Assembly: GCF_003515065.1 (NCBI RefSeq)
Contig: NZ_QXGH01000010.1
Location: 124,001 to 188,000, forward strand
DNA: 64,000 nucleotides
Source: Nocardioides immobilis
Lineage (GTDB): Bacteria; Actinomycetota; Actinomycetes; Propionibacteriales; Nocardioidaceae
Direction: 5' to 3'
This document shows, one piece after another, positions 33,036-42,884 of the stretch. A program made the position numbers and the translations under genes. A model generated the notes under the pieces. That model did no database searches. It saw only the letters and a program-made list of their open reading frames with translations, and had not been told where the DNA came from. The stretch's first letter is position 1. Each line of letters opens with the position of its first letter.

Positions 33036-33041
33036 TAGGAT
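33036..33041 (+). promoter_or_regulatory. -10 box (TAGGAT) for the 28-residue membrane peptide gene
   Basis: TAGGAT starts just after the doc stop and ends six bases before the GTG at 33048. The embedded AGGA could alternatively serve as a ribosome site if transcription starts upstream. Confidence 0.45.
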
Positions 33042-33047
33042 CAACCG

Positions 33048-33134
33048 GTGAACCCACGCCACCGTCGACTCATCATCCCGGTCGCGCTGGGGGCACTTCT
33101 GGTGATCGTCGTCATCGCGGCCATCCTCAAGTGA
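33048..33134 (+). CDS. 28-residue single-span membrane peptide
   Basis: A short open frame, GTG to TGA, encoding MNPRHRRLIIPVALG followed by ALLVIVVIAAILK. It has a basic N-terminus and a hydrophobic span of about 20 residues ending in a lysine, so it should insert in the membrane with N-in orientation. It has its own TAGGAT box six bases before the start and fits exactly between doc and the methyltransferase gene. It could be a small membrane protein or a chance frame; the start signal favours a gene. Confidence 0.5.
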   Translation: MNPRHRRLIIPVALGALLVIVVIAAILK

Positions 33135-33144
33135 CGGATCTGTG

Positions 33145-34380
33145 ATGGCGTCCACCACCGAGTCGCTGGCCGAGGGCCTGGCCCGCGTCCGCGCGCTGCT
33201 GCTCGACGCGGACACGCTCGTGCGCGCGTTGGGGTCAGGCCGGCAGAAGGGCCAGCAGCCGCAGTGGCGGCGCGTCGAGCTGCGCTGGGTGGACCTGAAG
33301 GCCGGACGGCACCTGCAGGTGACGTCGTACGACGCCACGCAGGCCCACACCGCCAACCACCCGATCGGCGACGCGGCCGATGCCGCGGTCGACGCGCTGC
33401 TCGCCGAGCCGTTCGGCAACTGGCACACCGAGACCACCAGCCAGGTGCACCAGCTGCGGGTGACCAAGAAGCTCGATGCGATCACCCACACCACCGACCG
33501 GGCCGAGCCCATCACCGCGGAGCGCGCGCACGACCGTGAGAAGGAGCGGCTGCTGCCCACCGACGACCCGGTGCTCGCCGCGCTCGGCATCGCCGACCAG
33601 CAGGGACGGATCAAGCCGAGCCGGCAGGCGAAGTACCGCCAGGTCGAGGAGTTCGTCCGGATCCTCGACTCCTCCATCGGCGACGCGATCGGCAGCCGGC
33701 TCCGCACGCCGACTCCCGACGACCCGCTGCGCATCGTCGACCTGGGCTGCGGCAACGGGTACCTGACGTTCGCCGCCCACCGGTTCCTCACCGAGCAGCG
33801 GAACCTTCCGGTGCGGCTGATCGGCGTCGACGTGAAGCAGCAGTCGGCCGACCACAACGCCCGTGTCGCCGGGGATCTGGGGATCGACGCGGACTTCGTG
33901 GTCGGCACCATCGACGGCGCGAGCCTGCCCGAGCGCGACCAGCGCCCGGACGTCGTACTCGCGCTGCACGCGTGCGACACCGCCACCGACGAGGCGCTCG
34001 CCCGCGCGGTCGCCTGGCAGGCGCCCCTGGTGCTGGCCGCACCGTGCTGCCACCACGACGTCGCGGCCCAGCTGCGTGCGGCGCCGACCCCCGCGCCGTA
34101 CTCCTCCCTCACCCGGCACGGCATCCTGCGCGAGCGCTTCGCCGACACCCTCACCGACGCGCTGCGCGAGATGCTGCTGCGGCTGCGCGGCTACCGTGTC
34201 GACGTCATGCAGTTCGTCGAGAGCCAGCACACGCCCCGCAACACGCTTCTGCGCGCGGTCCGCACCGGCGCGGTGCCGGACGCCGCGCTGCGGCAGGAGT
34301 ACGACGACCTGGTCGCGGCCTGGCAGGTCACCCCGCGGCTCGCGGTGCTGCTCGGGTCCGACGACCCGGGCGCGGGGTGA
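33145..34380 (+). CDS. Class I SAM-dependent methyltransferase (Methyltransf_32-like)
   Basis: 411-residue protein. The N-terminal third is a substrate-specific domain; the C-terminal half carries SAM motif I VDLGCGNGYLTFA (about 198-210), acidic motif II GVDVKQQSAD, LALHACDTATDEAL and APCCHHD. This pattern occurs in the PF13679-type methyltransferases, some of which act on RNA. ATG at 33145; a GTG three bases earlier is possible. The stop overlaps the next gene (GTGA). Confidence 0.8.
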   Translation: MASTTESLAEGLARVRALLLDADTLVRALGSGRQKGQQPQWRRVELRWVDLKAGRHLQVTSYDATQAHTANHPIGDAADAAVDALLAEPFGNWHTETTSQVHQLRVTKKLDAITHTTDRAEPITAERAHDREKERLLPTDDPVLAALGIADQQGRIKPSRQAKYRQVEEFVRILDSSIGDAIGSRLRTPTPDDPLRIVDLGCGNGYLTFAAHRFLTEQRNLPVRLIGVDVKQQSADHNARVAGDLGIDADFVVGTIDGASLPERDQRPDVVLALHACDTATDEALARAVAWQAPLVLAAPCCHHDVAAQLRAAPTPAPYSSLTRHGILRERFADTLTDALREMLLRLRGYRVDVMQFVESQHTPRNTLLRAVRTGAVPDAALRQEYDDLVAAWQVTPRLAVLLGSDDPGAG

Positions 34381-35351
34381 GCGGGTTGGAGAAGCTGCTC
34401 GCGGGGCTGGCGGTGCTGCCGTTCGGCCTCGGGTTCGCCCTCACCGCGGACCAGTCGGACGCGGACGACGGGACGGTGGTCTTCTCGTTCTCCGATCCCG
34501 CGATCATCGAGTCGAGCGGGCTGGTGGTCGAGCAGGGGCTGTTCGCGACCGTCAACGACTCCGGTGACAGCGGCCGGGTCTTCACGGTCGACCCTGCGGA
34601 CGGAAGCACCGTGGCGGTGACCGAGTGGGACGGCGAGCCCGAGGACGTCGAGGCGATGGCCCCGATGCCCGACGGCGACGTCCTCGTCGGCGACATCGGT
34701 GACAACAACGCCGTACGGGACTCGATCGAGCTGCTCCGGGTGCCGTTCGGCGAGGACGGCCCGGTCGACCCGATCACCTACGACCTGGTCTATCCCGACG
34801 GCGCGCACGACGCCGAGGCGCTGCTGGTCCACCCGGACACGGGTCAGGTGATGGTCGTGGCCAAGGAGTTCATCGGGCGCCTCTACGCCGCGCCCGAGAA
34901 GCTGGACAAGGACGACCCCAACCGGCTCGAGATGCTCGGCGAGGTGATGCCGATCGCGACGGACGGCGCCTTCTTCCCGGACGGCGAGCACTTCGTGCTC
35001 CGCGGCTACGGCAGCGCGACGTTCTACCGCTGGCCGTCCTTGGACGAGGTCGGCGAGATCGACCTCCCCTCCCAGCCGCAGGGGGAGGGGATCGCGGTCG
35101 GCGCCGACGGCGCCGTCTACGTCAGCTCCGAGGGCGCGGACAGCGAGGTGCTGCGGATCGGGCTGCCGAAGGCGCTGCGCGCCGAGCTGGACGGGACGAC
35201 CGCCGCCCCGGACCGGGACGTCGAGACCACCGAGGACCCCGCCGCCGACGACGAGACCGACGCCACGCGTCCGTTCTGGTCGTGGGCGCTGGGCGGGGCC
35301 GCCGGCGTGGTGATCCTGCTGGTGCTGCTCCGCTCGCTGCGCCCGCGCTGA
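34377..35351 (+). CDS. Membrane-anchored beta-propeller-like protein
   Basis: 324-residue exported protein. An N-terminal hydrophobic stretch (about 5-22, LLAGLAVLPFGLGFAL) serves as signal or anchor, and a C-terminal span (about 302-320) is followed by basic residues. The middle has repeated DGDVLVGDIGDNN, DTGQVMVVAKEF and DGAVYVSSEG elements like propeller blades. GTG start at 34377 overlaps the methyltransferase stop. Function not recognised. Confidence 0.7.
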   Translation: MSGLEKLLAGLAVLPFGLGFALTADQSDADDGTVVFSFSDPAIIESSGLVVEQGLFATVNDSGDSGRVFTVDPADGSTVAVTEWDGEPEDVEAMAPMPDGDVLVGDIGDNNAVRDSIELLRVPFGEDGPVDPITYDLVYPDGAHDAEALLVHPDTGQVMVVAKEFIGRLYAAPEKLDKDDPNRLEMLGEVMPIATDGAFFPDGEHFVLRGYGSATFYRWPSLDEVGEIDLPSQPQGEGIAVGADGAVYVSSEGADSEVLRIGLPKALRAELDGTTAAPDRDVETTEDPAADDETDATRPFWSWALGGAAGVVILLVLLRSLRPR

Positions 35352-35394
35352 CGGTCGCCGCTGTCGGTCGGCCCTGTCGGCGCCTGCTGCCACG

Positions 35395-35709
35395 ATGAGG
35401 CGCGTGCCGACCTACGACTTCGTCGCGCCGCTGTGGCGGTGGGACGCCAAGGACGAGGCCACGTCGGGAGCGTGGTTCTTCGTCAGCCTGCCGTTCGACG
35501 CGGCCGACGACATCGAGGCGACGGCGGGTCCGGGCAAGGGCTTCGGCAGCGTCCGGGTCGAGGTGACGATCGGCGGCTCGACCTGGCGGACGTCGGTCTT
35601 CCCGAGTGGCGAGCGGCGCACCTACGTCCTGCCGGTGAAGAAGGCGGTGCGGGTGGCCGAAGGGCTCGACGAGGGCACCGAGGCGCGGGTCAGCCTCTCG
35701 CTCGTCTGA
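35395..35709 (+). CDS. DUF1905 domain protein
   Basis: 104-residue protein matching the DUF1905 pattern: FVAPLWRWDAKDEATSGAWFFVSLP at the start, GFGSVRVEVTIGGSTWRTSVFP in the middle and LPVKKAVRVAEGLDEG at the end. Proteins of this family are small beta-barrels of unknown function. ATG at 35395; a GTG nine bases later is an equal alternative. Confidence 0.82.
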   Translation: MRRVPTYDFVAPLWRWDAKDEATSGAWFFVSLPFDAADDIEATAGPGKGFGSVRVEVTIGGSTWRTSVFPSGERRTYVLPVKKAVRVAEGLDEGTEARVSLSLV

Positions 35710-35737
35710 AGACGACGCGAGCGGTTACCTACAGGCC

Positions 35738-36733
35738 GTGCTGCTGCGGCGAACCTCCCCCGATCAGCCGGGCTGGACCCGCCGCCGGGCCGGCAAGGGC
35801 TTCGTCTACCTCGACGAGCGGGGCGAGCGGCTGTCCGACGACAATGCTGCGCGCTGCCGGGAGCTGGTGATCCCGCCGGCCTGGGAGCAGGTGTGGATCT
35901 GCCCGCACCCGCGCGGCCACCTCCAGGCGGTCGGCGTCGACGAGGCGGGCCGGCGGCAGTACATCTACCACCCGGCGTGGGTCGAGCAGCGGTCCGCGGA
36001 GAAGTACAACCGGGTGCTGCGGTTCGGCCGGCGCCTGCCGCGGGTCCGCGAGCGGGTGCTGACCGACCTCGCCCTCGGCGAGGTCTGCGAGGAGGTGGGG
36101 TGCGCGCTCGCCGTACGGCTGCTCGACCTGGGGTACTTCCGGATCGGCAACGACGTGTACGCCGCGGAGAACGGCTCCTTCGGGCTGACGACGCTGGAGC
36201 GTCGGCACGTACGGCGGGAGCGGGACGTGCTGGTGTTCCAGTTCGTCGGCAAGTCCGGCGTCGAGCACCGGATCGAGGTCGACGACCCGCTCGTGATGGA
36301 GATCCTGGACCGGATGAGGCGCCGGCGATCTGCCTCGGACCCGAGCCTGCTGTGCTTCCGCGTCGGCCGTCGCTGGCGCTCGCTGACTCCCGACCTGGTC
36401 AACGAGTACCTCCGCGAGGTCAGCGGGCTCGACGCCACCGCGAAGGACTTCCGCACCTGGCACGCGACGGTGCTCGCGGCCGCCGCGCTCGCGGAGGCGC
36501 CCGCGGACGTCAGCGCGACCGCACGGAAGCGCGCGGTGGCTGCGGTGATGCGGGAGATCGCCGACTATCTCGGCAACTCGGCGACGCTGGCCCGGTCGGC
36601 GTACGTCGATCCTCGCGTCGTCGACGCCTACGAGGAGGGCCGCACCATCCGGGCCGCGGTCCGGCGGACGTACGACGGCCCGGACCAGCGGCAGGCCGCG
36701 CTCGAGCGGGCCGTGCTCCGGCTCATCGGTTGA
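35738..36733 (+). CDS. DNA topoisomerase IB
   Basis: 331-residue type IB topoisomerase of the short bacterial/poxvirus kind, which relaxes supercoils by a 3'-phosphotyrosyl intermediate. Visible active-site residues: R135 (YFRIGN), K172 (FVGKSG), R239 and H242 (RTWHAT), and the nucleophile Y289 (RSAYVDP). The N-terminal domain has WICPHPRGHLQAVGVD. GTG start at 35738. It is full length. Confidence 0.92.
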   Translation: MLLRRTSPDQPGWTRRRAGKGFVYLDERGERLSDDNAARCRELVIPPAWEQVWICPHPRGHLQAVGVDEAGRRQYIYHPAWVEQRSAEKYNRVLRFGRRLPRVRERVLTDLALGEVCEEVGCALAVRLLDLGYFRIGNDVYAAENGSFGLTTLERRHVRRERDVLVFQFVGKSGVEHRIEVDDPLVMEILDRMRRRRSASDPSLLCFRVGRRWRSLTPDLVNEYLREVSGLDATAKDFRTWHATVLAAAALAEAPADVSATARKRAVAAVMREIADYLGNSATLARSAYVDPRVVDAYEEGRTIRAAVRRTYDGPDQRQAALERAVLRLIG

Positions 36734-36757
36734 CCTGCCGAACCACCGTGGCAGGCT
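36730..36757 (+). promoter_or_regulatory. Predicted promoter of the macrodomain gene
   Basis: TTGACC (36730-36735), a 16-bp spacer and CAGGCT (36752-36757), seven bases before the ATG at 36765. It overlaps the end of the topoisomerase gene and would give a leaderless transcript. Confidence 0.5.
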
Positions 36758-36764
36758 CGGAGCC

Positions 36765-37265
36765 ATGGAGATCGAGGTCGTCGAGGGCGACATCACCGAG
36801 CAGGACGTCGATGCCGTGGTCAACGCAGCCAACCGGGCGATGCGCGGCGGCGGGGGAGTCGACGGCGCCATCCACCGCGCCGGCGGCCCAGCGGTCCTCG
36901 AGGACTGTGTCCGGCGCTTCCCCGACGGCCTGGCGACCGGCGACGCCGGGTGGACGACCGCGGGGGAGATGGCCGCCCGCTGGGTGATCCACGTGGTCGG
37001 GCCCAACTTCAACGCCGGTCAGCGCGACCGCGGGCTGCTCACGTCGTGCTACCGCCGCGCCCTCGAGGTCGCCGACGAGCTCGGAGCCCGGACGATCGCG
37101 TTCCCGCTGGTCAGTGCCGGTGTCTACGGCTGGCCGCTGGACGACGCCGTCGACGCGGCGGTCGAGACGCTCCGGGGCACCCCGACGCAGGTCGAGCTGG
37201 CCCGGATGGTGGCGTTCGGCCGGCCTACGTACGACCTGATCGCCAGCCGGCTCGGTCAGGAGTAG
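36765..37265 (+). CDS. Macrodomain protein (ADP-ribose binding/hydrolase)
   Basis: 166-residue stand-alone macrodomain. The ligand loop NAANRAMRGGGGVDGAIH (about 24-41), WVIHVVGPNF and the second loop FPLVSAGVYGWP (about 111-122) are all present. Members bind ADP-ribose and often remove it from proteins or from O-acetyl-ADP-ribose made by sirtuins; a sirtuin gene lies elsewhere in this window (60869). The last 10 bases overlap the convergent MpaB-like gene. Confidence 0.9.
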   Translation: MEIEVVEGDITEQDVDAVVNAANRAMRGGGGVDGAIHRAGGPAVLEDCVRRFPDGLATGDAGWTTAGEMAARWVIHVVGPNFNAGQRDRGLLTSCYRRALEVADELGARTIAFPLVSAGVYGWPLDDAVDAAVETLRGTPTQVELARMVAFGRPTYDLIASRLGQE

Positions 37266-38473
37266 TTCGGGTTGTTGCCCGTCGGCATCGTGATGTTGAT
37301 GCGCCGGCCCTCGCCGAGGTAGAACAGCGCGCCCTGGCGCAGGAACTCGTCGAACATCCAGTAGCCCTGGGGCGGCAGCGGGAGCGTCATGGTCCCCTCC
37401 CGGAACTTGACGAAGGCCGGCCATCCGGACTCCACGAACTGGTCCCAGAACGGCTGGCGGGGGATCTCCAACCAGTCGGCGATCTGGTCGCCGAGGGTGT
37501 AGCGCGTGAAGGAGCGGAACGCCGTGCGGCTCAGGCCCAGGTCGAAGTCGGCGGCCAGGCTGGTCAGGATGTGGGCGAGCTCGATGCCCTCCTTCGACGG
37601 CGCCAGGATCGGGTCGAGCACCTGCCGGGACTGGGCGTTCGCCGAGGCCCAGGTCGCCGGGATGAACTCGTCGTGGACCCCCAGCATGTGGGCGGTGACC
37701 TGCCAGATGTGAAGGAACGAGGATGACTCGGCGGCCGAGATCGGGACCTGCCACGCCTTGATCTTGTTGTGCGTGAAGGTGGCGAGGCTGTGCCAGGTCA
37801 CCATGATGTCGGCCTGGCTGATGGGCTTGGTCTCGGGCGCGGCGGCGTTCCAGTGGCGGGACTTGGGCAGCAGGTAGCGCACGGCGGCGTGCGTCAGCCG
37901 GGTCTTGACGCAGGTCACGATCATCCGCCCGGTCGGCCCGTAGGCGTTCTTCGCGCCGACGTCGTAGCCCAGCTTCGCGGTCTTGGCGATGCGGTCCTTC
38001 ATGTCCGCTCCGCCGGCGGAGTAGTAGACCGCCTTGGCCTCGCGAGGGATGACGCAGCTCATCATCCCGCTGCCCATGCCGTAGGCAACGGCGATGTAGA
38101 GCCCGCGCGTCGCGTTGTAGTCGAAATAGCGGGCCATCTTCGCCTGGTCGGCCCAGGACGGGAGGCGCCGCGCGCTCTCGAGGAAGGCGTGCAGGTCGCT
38201 CGGGAGCCGGGCCGGCAGCGCCTGGTCGTTGTGGGTCCAGTCGGCCAGCAGCTCGTTGACCCGGTCGACCTCGCCTCTCTCGAACAGTGCCCGCACGACC
38301 TTGTCGGCGGCTCCGTCGTGGACGGTTGCGGGGTTGGCTCCGGTGCTGGCGCCGACGGCGGAACCGGTGGCCGACCAGCTCCAGGCTTCGGGCGCCACGA
38401 TGCCGAGCGCGCCGACGGCGCCGAGCGCGCTGCCGCCGAGCAGCACTCCGCGCCTGCTGAGTCCATCCACCAT
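37256..38473 (-). CDS. Tat-exported oxygenase of the MpaB/latex-clearing (DUF2236) family
   Basis: 405-residue protein starting MVDGLSRRGVLLGGSALGAV, a twin-arginine signal (RR at 7-8) followed by a hydrophobic stretch. The mature part has the DUF2236 helices, with YFDYNATRGLYIAVAYGMGSG and VTWHSLATFTHNKIKAW. Family members include b-type heme rubber oxygenase and the fungal oxidative cleavage enzyme MpaB. The ATG at 38473 has CAGGAG just upstream; an upstream TTG frame to 38503 was not used. Divergent from a tetR gene with a shared operator. Confidence 0.8.
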   Translation of the reverse strand: MVDGLSRRGVLLGGSALGAVGALGIVAPEAWSWSATGSAVGASTGANPATVHDGAADKVVRALFERGEVDRVNELLADWTHNDQALPARLPSDLHAFLESARRLPSWADQAKMARYFDYNATRGLYIAVAYGMGSGMMSCVIPREAKAVYYSAGGADMKDRIAKTAKLGYDVGAKNAYGPTGRMIVTCVKTRLTHAAVRYLLPKSRHWNAAAPETKPISQADIMVTWHSLATFTHNKIKAWQVPISAAESSSFLHIWQVTAHMLGVHDEFIPATWASANAQSRQVLDPILAPSKEGIELAHILTSLAADFDLGLSRTAFRSFTRYTLGDQIADWLEIPRQPFWDQFVESGWPAFVKFREGTMTLPLPPQGYWMFDEFLRQGALFYLGEGRRINITMPTGNNPNYS

Positions 38474-38486
38474 GGTCTCCTGAGAG

Positions 38487-38522
38487 TGATACGCTTGATA
38501 CAAGATTTGTTACGTTGTATCA
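38487..38522. promoter_or_regulatory. Operator between MpaB-like oxygenase and tetR genes
   Basis: Perfect inverted repeat TGATACAA (38496-38503) and TTGTATCA (38515-38522) with an 11-base spacer, plus an additional TGATAC at 38487-38492. This AT-rich island lies between the divergent starts and is the probable binding site of the adjacent TetR protein. Confidence 0.7.
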
Positions 38523-38553
38523 TTTTCGCAGCGTCGATCACAAGGGATGGCGG

Positions 38554-40342
<1,789 letters not shown>

Positions 40343-40395
40343 TCAACCTTCTCATCGAGGGGACGAATGCTGACGACGCTGTCAGGAGGAAACCA

Positions 40396-40426
40396 GTGTG
40401 ACAGCCGTGTGACAGCGGTGATAAAT
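40396..40426 (+). promoter_or_regulatory. Promoter with tandem GTGTGACAGC repeats upstream of a GNAT gene
   Basis: Two direct copies of GTGTGACAGC (40396-40405 and 40407-40416) are spaced by 11 bp, one helical turn. TGTGAC (40397-40402) with a 17-bp spacer to GATAAA (40420-40425) forms a plausible promoter. Transcription would start close to the GTG at 40435. The repeats are candidate regulator sites. Confidence 0.5.
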
Positions 40427-40434
40427 CGATCCCT

Positions 40435-40917
40435 GTGACGGACAGGGTGCTCGACCTCCGCGTGGTCGGCTACGGCGATCCGGACGCGGTCGCGCTCATC
40501 GCCCGGGTCCAGCAGGAGTACGTCGAGCGCTACGGCGGGCCCGACGAGACGCCGGTCGACCCGTCCATGTTCGACCCGCCCGACGGGCTGTTCCTCGTGG
40601 CCTACCTGGACGGCGTGCCCGTCGGGACCGGCGCCTGGCGCCGCTCGCCGGTGCTGGCGCTCGGCGGTTCGCTCGGCGCCGAGATCAAGCGGATGTACGT
40701 CGTACCGGAGCACCGCGGCAGCGGCCTCGCCCGCAGGATCCTCGCCGAGCTCGAGGAGACGGCGGCTGCGGCCGGCTTCGACCTGCTGGTGCTGGAGACG
40801 GGGCTGATGCAGCCCGAGGCCATCGGGCTCTACTCCTCGTCCGGGTACGTCGCGATCCCCGGGTTCGGCCACTACCGGAGCAGCGACCTCAACCGCTGCT
40901 TCGCCAAGCGCATCTGA
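40435..40917 (+). CDS. GNAT-family N-acetyltransferase
   Basis: 160-residue acetyltransferase with the acetyl-CoA motif EIKRMYVVPEHRGSGLARRIL (about 83-103; the Q/RxxGxG/A loop is RGSGLA). The preceding strand VGTGAWRRSP and C-terminal IGLYSSSGYVAIPGFG are typical. Substrate unknown. GTG start at 40435. It ends 13 bases before the convergent ABC permease gene with no terminator hairpin between. Confidence 0.88.
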   Translation: MTDRVLDLRVVGYGDPDAVALIARVQQEYVERYGGPDETPVDPSMFDPPDGLFLVAYLDGVPVGTGAWRRSPVLALGGSLGAEIKRMYVVPEHRGSGLARRILAELEETAAAAGFDLLVLETGLMQPEAIGLYSSSGYVAIPGFGHYRSSDLNRCFAKRI

Positions 40918-40930
40918 AGCGGCGCAGCAC

Positions 40931-41830
40931 TCAGGCCACGTCGCGACGTCGTACGACGACCAGGGCGATCGCGGCGGCGACCAGGATGTAGCAGGCGGTG
41001 GTGATCGCGGCCTGCGGTCCGGCGACGGTGTCGAGCACGCCGGGCGTGCCGTCGCCGCCCGGCTCGACGCCGACGACGGAACCGACCAGCGAGCCGGCGG
41101 CGGTGCCGGGCAGTACGGCGGTGAGGGTGTCGACCCAGTCGAGGAGCTGGCCGACGCCGCGCAGCAGGTTCTCGACGACGAGGGCCCAGACCAGGCCGAG
41201 ACCGACCGACAGCGCGGGCCCGCGGGCGATGGTGCCCAGCGCGAACCCGACGACCGCCCACATCTCGAGGACCAGGAACCCGACGCCGAGCGACTCGAGC
41301 ACCGAGCCGAGGGACGGCATCACGACGTCCTGCGACTCCGTGGTCGCGATGATCAGCGAGAGCCCGAGGTCGAACCCGAGCGACACCGCGAGCGTCGCGA
41401 CGACGAAGACGGTCAGCGCGGCCAGTGACCCGACGATCACGCCGGAGCGGTAGGCGCCCAGCGAGAAGACGGTCTTCCAGGTGCCCCAGCCGTAGCCGTT
41501 GCCGGCCACGATCGCGCCCAGCACCATCATCAGCGCGCCGCCGAACATCGGCATGCCCTGGAGCAGCACGTCGGGCACGTTGGCCGGCATCATCTCGGCC
41601 AGCAGCGAGGCCTTCGTCGCGCCCTCGTTGGAGAACGAGTTGTCGCCGCTGGCGTACGACAGGTAGTTGAACAGGTAGCCGAACATCAGGCTCAGCGCGA
41701 GCCAGGCGCCCAGCGTGATCCAGACGGCCGGCCACTTGCGCAGCCGGAGCAGCTCGGCCCGGGTGCTGCGGCCGACGCCGCTCAGCAGGCCGCCGGGGGC
41801 GGCGGGGCGGCTCTCGGTGATGGTGCTCAT
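40931..41830 (-). CDS. ABC-2 type transporter permease
   Basis: 299-residue membrane protein with about six spans and the long extracytoplasmic loop after the first (ending SYASGDNSFSNEGATKA). Typical of ABC-2 permeases that pair with one ATPase for drug, lipid or peptide export. ATG at 41830 overlaps the stop of the upstream ATPase gene (ATGA). Confidence 0.87.
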   Translation of the reverse strand: MSTITESRPAAPGGLLSGVGRSTRAELLRLRKWPAVWITLGAWLALSLMFGYLFNYLSYASGDNSFSNEGATKASLLAEMMPANVPDVLLQGMPMFGGALMMVLGAIVAGNGYGWGTWKTVFSLGAYRSGVIVGSLAALTVFVVATLAVSLGFDLGLSLIIATTESQDVVMPSLGSVLESLGVGFLVLEMWAVVGFALGTIARGPALSVGLGLVWALVVENLLRGVGQLLDWVDTLTAVLPGTAAGSLVGSVVGVEPGGDGTPGVLDTVAGPQAAITTACYILVAAAIALVVVRRRDVA

Positions 41831-42753
41831 GCGACGGGCTCCTTCTCAGGGGTGGTGGCGGTCGTCATCTCGAAGAAGACCTCTTCGAGGCTCCGCTCGG
41901 TGTGGGTGATCTCGTGGACGTCGATGCCCGCATTCACCAGCTCGCGGGTGACGTGGGGAGCGGCGTCGGCGGAGAGGTCGAGCGACAGGCCGGCCGGCGT
42001 CCGTCGTACGCCGTCGTCCCCGGCGAGCCGCATCGCGACCGCCAGTGCCGCCGGCTCCGGCGTCGCACGGACCCGCAGCGAGGAGCCGCCGCGCATCTCG
42101 GCGACCGTGGACTCGAGCAGCAGCCGGCCGCTGTTGATGACGCCGACCCGGTCGCAGATCTCCTGCACCTCGGCCAGCAGGTGGCTGGACAGCAGCACCG
42201 TCTGGCCGCCGCGGGCCAGGTCGACGACCAGCGCCCGCATGTCGGCCATCCCCGCGGGGTCGAGGCCGTTGGTCGGCTCGTCGAGCACGATCAGCTCCGG
42301 GTCGCCCATCAGCGCGGCGGCGACGCCGAGGCGCTGCTTCATGCCGAGCGAGTAGCCCTTGTACTTGTCGGACCCGCGCCCGGCGAGGTCGACCCGCTCG
42401 AGCACCCGGTCGACCTCGGCGTCCGTGAACCCGCGGAACCGTGCCACGGTGCGCAGGTTGTCGCGGCCGGAGAGGTAGGGATGGAAGCCGGGGCCCTCGA
42501 TCAGGGCGCCGACGCGCAGGTCCGGGTGGGGGCGGCCGGCGGGCCGGCCGAGGATGCTCGCCATGCCGGCGGTGGGCCGGATCAGCCCGAGCAACATCCG
42601 CAGCGTGGTGGTCTTCCCGGCTCCGTTGGGACCCAGGAAGCCGTACACCTCGCCACGCTGCACGGTCATGCTGACGCGATCGACGGCGACGCGGTCGCCG
42701 TACGTCTTCGTCAGCGCATCGGTGGTGACCACGGGGGTCTGGTTCGTGTCCAT
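41827..42753 (-). CDS. ABC transporter ATP-binding protein (ABC-2 exporter)
   Basis: 308-residue ATPase: Walker A GPNGAGKTTT (about 40-49), signature SLGMKQRLGVA, Walker B ELIVLDEPTNGLDPAG, switch HL in LSSHLLAEVQ. A C-terminal regulatory domain of about 90 residues follows, like those of bacitracin- or daunorubicin-type exporters. ATG at 42753. Divergent from the neighbouring histidine kinase gene, which suggests control by that two-component pair. Confidence 0.92.
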   Translation of the reverse strand: MDTNQTPVVTTDALTKTYGDRVAVDRVSMTVQRGEVYGFLGPNGAGKTTTLRMLLGLIRPTAGMASILGRPAGRPHPDLRVGALIEGPGFHPYLSGRDNLRTVARFRGFTDAEVDRVLERVDLAGRGSDKYKGYSLGMKQRLGVAAALMGDPELIVLDEPTNGLDPAGMADMRALVVDLARGGQTVLLSSHLLAEVQEICDRVGVINSGRLLLESTVAEMRGGSSLRVRATPEPAALAVAMRLAGDDGVRRTPAGLSLDLSADAAPHVTRELVNAGIDVHEITHTERSLEEVFFEMTTATTPEKEPVA

Positions 42754-42822
42754 GGCTCCACCGTGCCTGCGGCGCGTGGTTGACGCGTCCGCCGTCGCGC
42801 GGCACCGGGCTACGCGGTTCTG

Positions 42823-42851
42823 CGTACGGCGCCCGCTCCTCGCGCCGTACG
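42823..42851. promoter_or_regulatory. Perfect inverted repeat between ABC exporter and histidine kinase genes
   Basis: Arms CGTACGGCGC (42823-42832) and GCGCCGTACG (42842-42851), 9-base spacer, in the 131-base gap between divergent starts. Candidate binding site of the NarL-type response regulator encoded at 44000. TAGCCT (42872-42877) further right may be the -10 for the kinase gene. Confidence 0.5.
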
Positions 42852-42884
42852 ACGGTGCGCCCGTGCCGGTCTAGCCTCGGTGCC

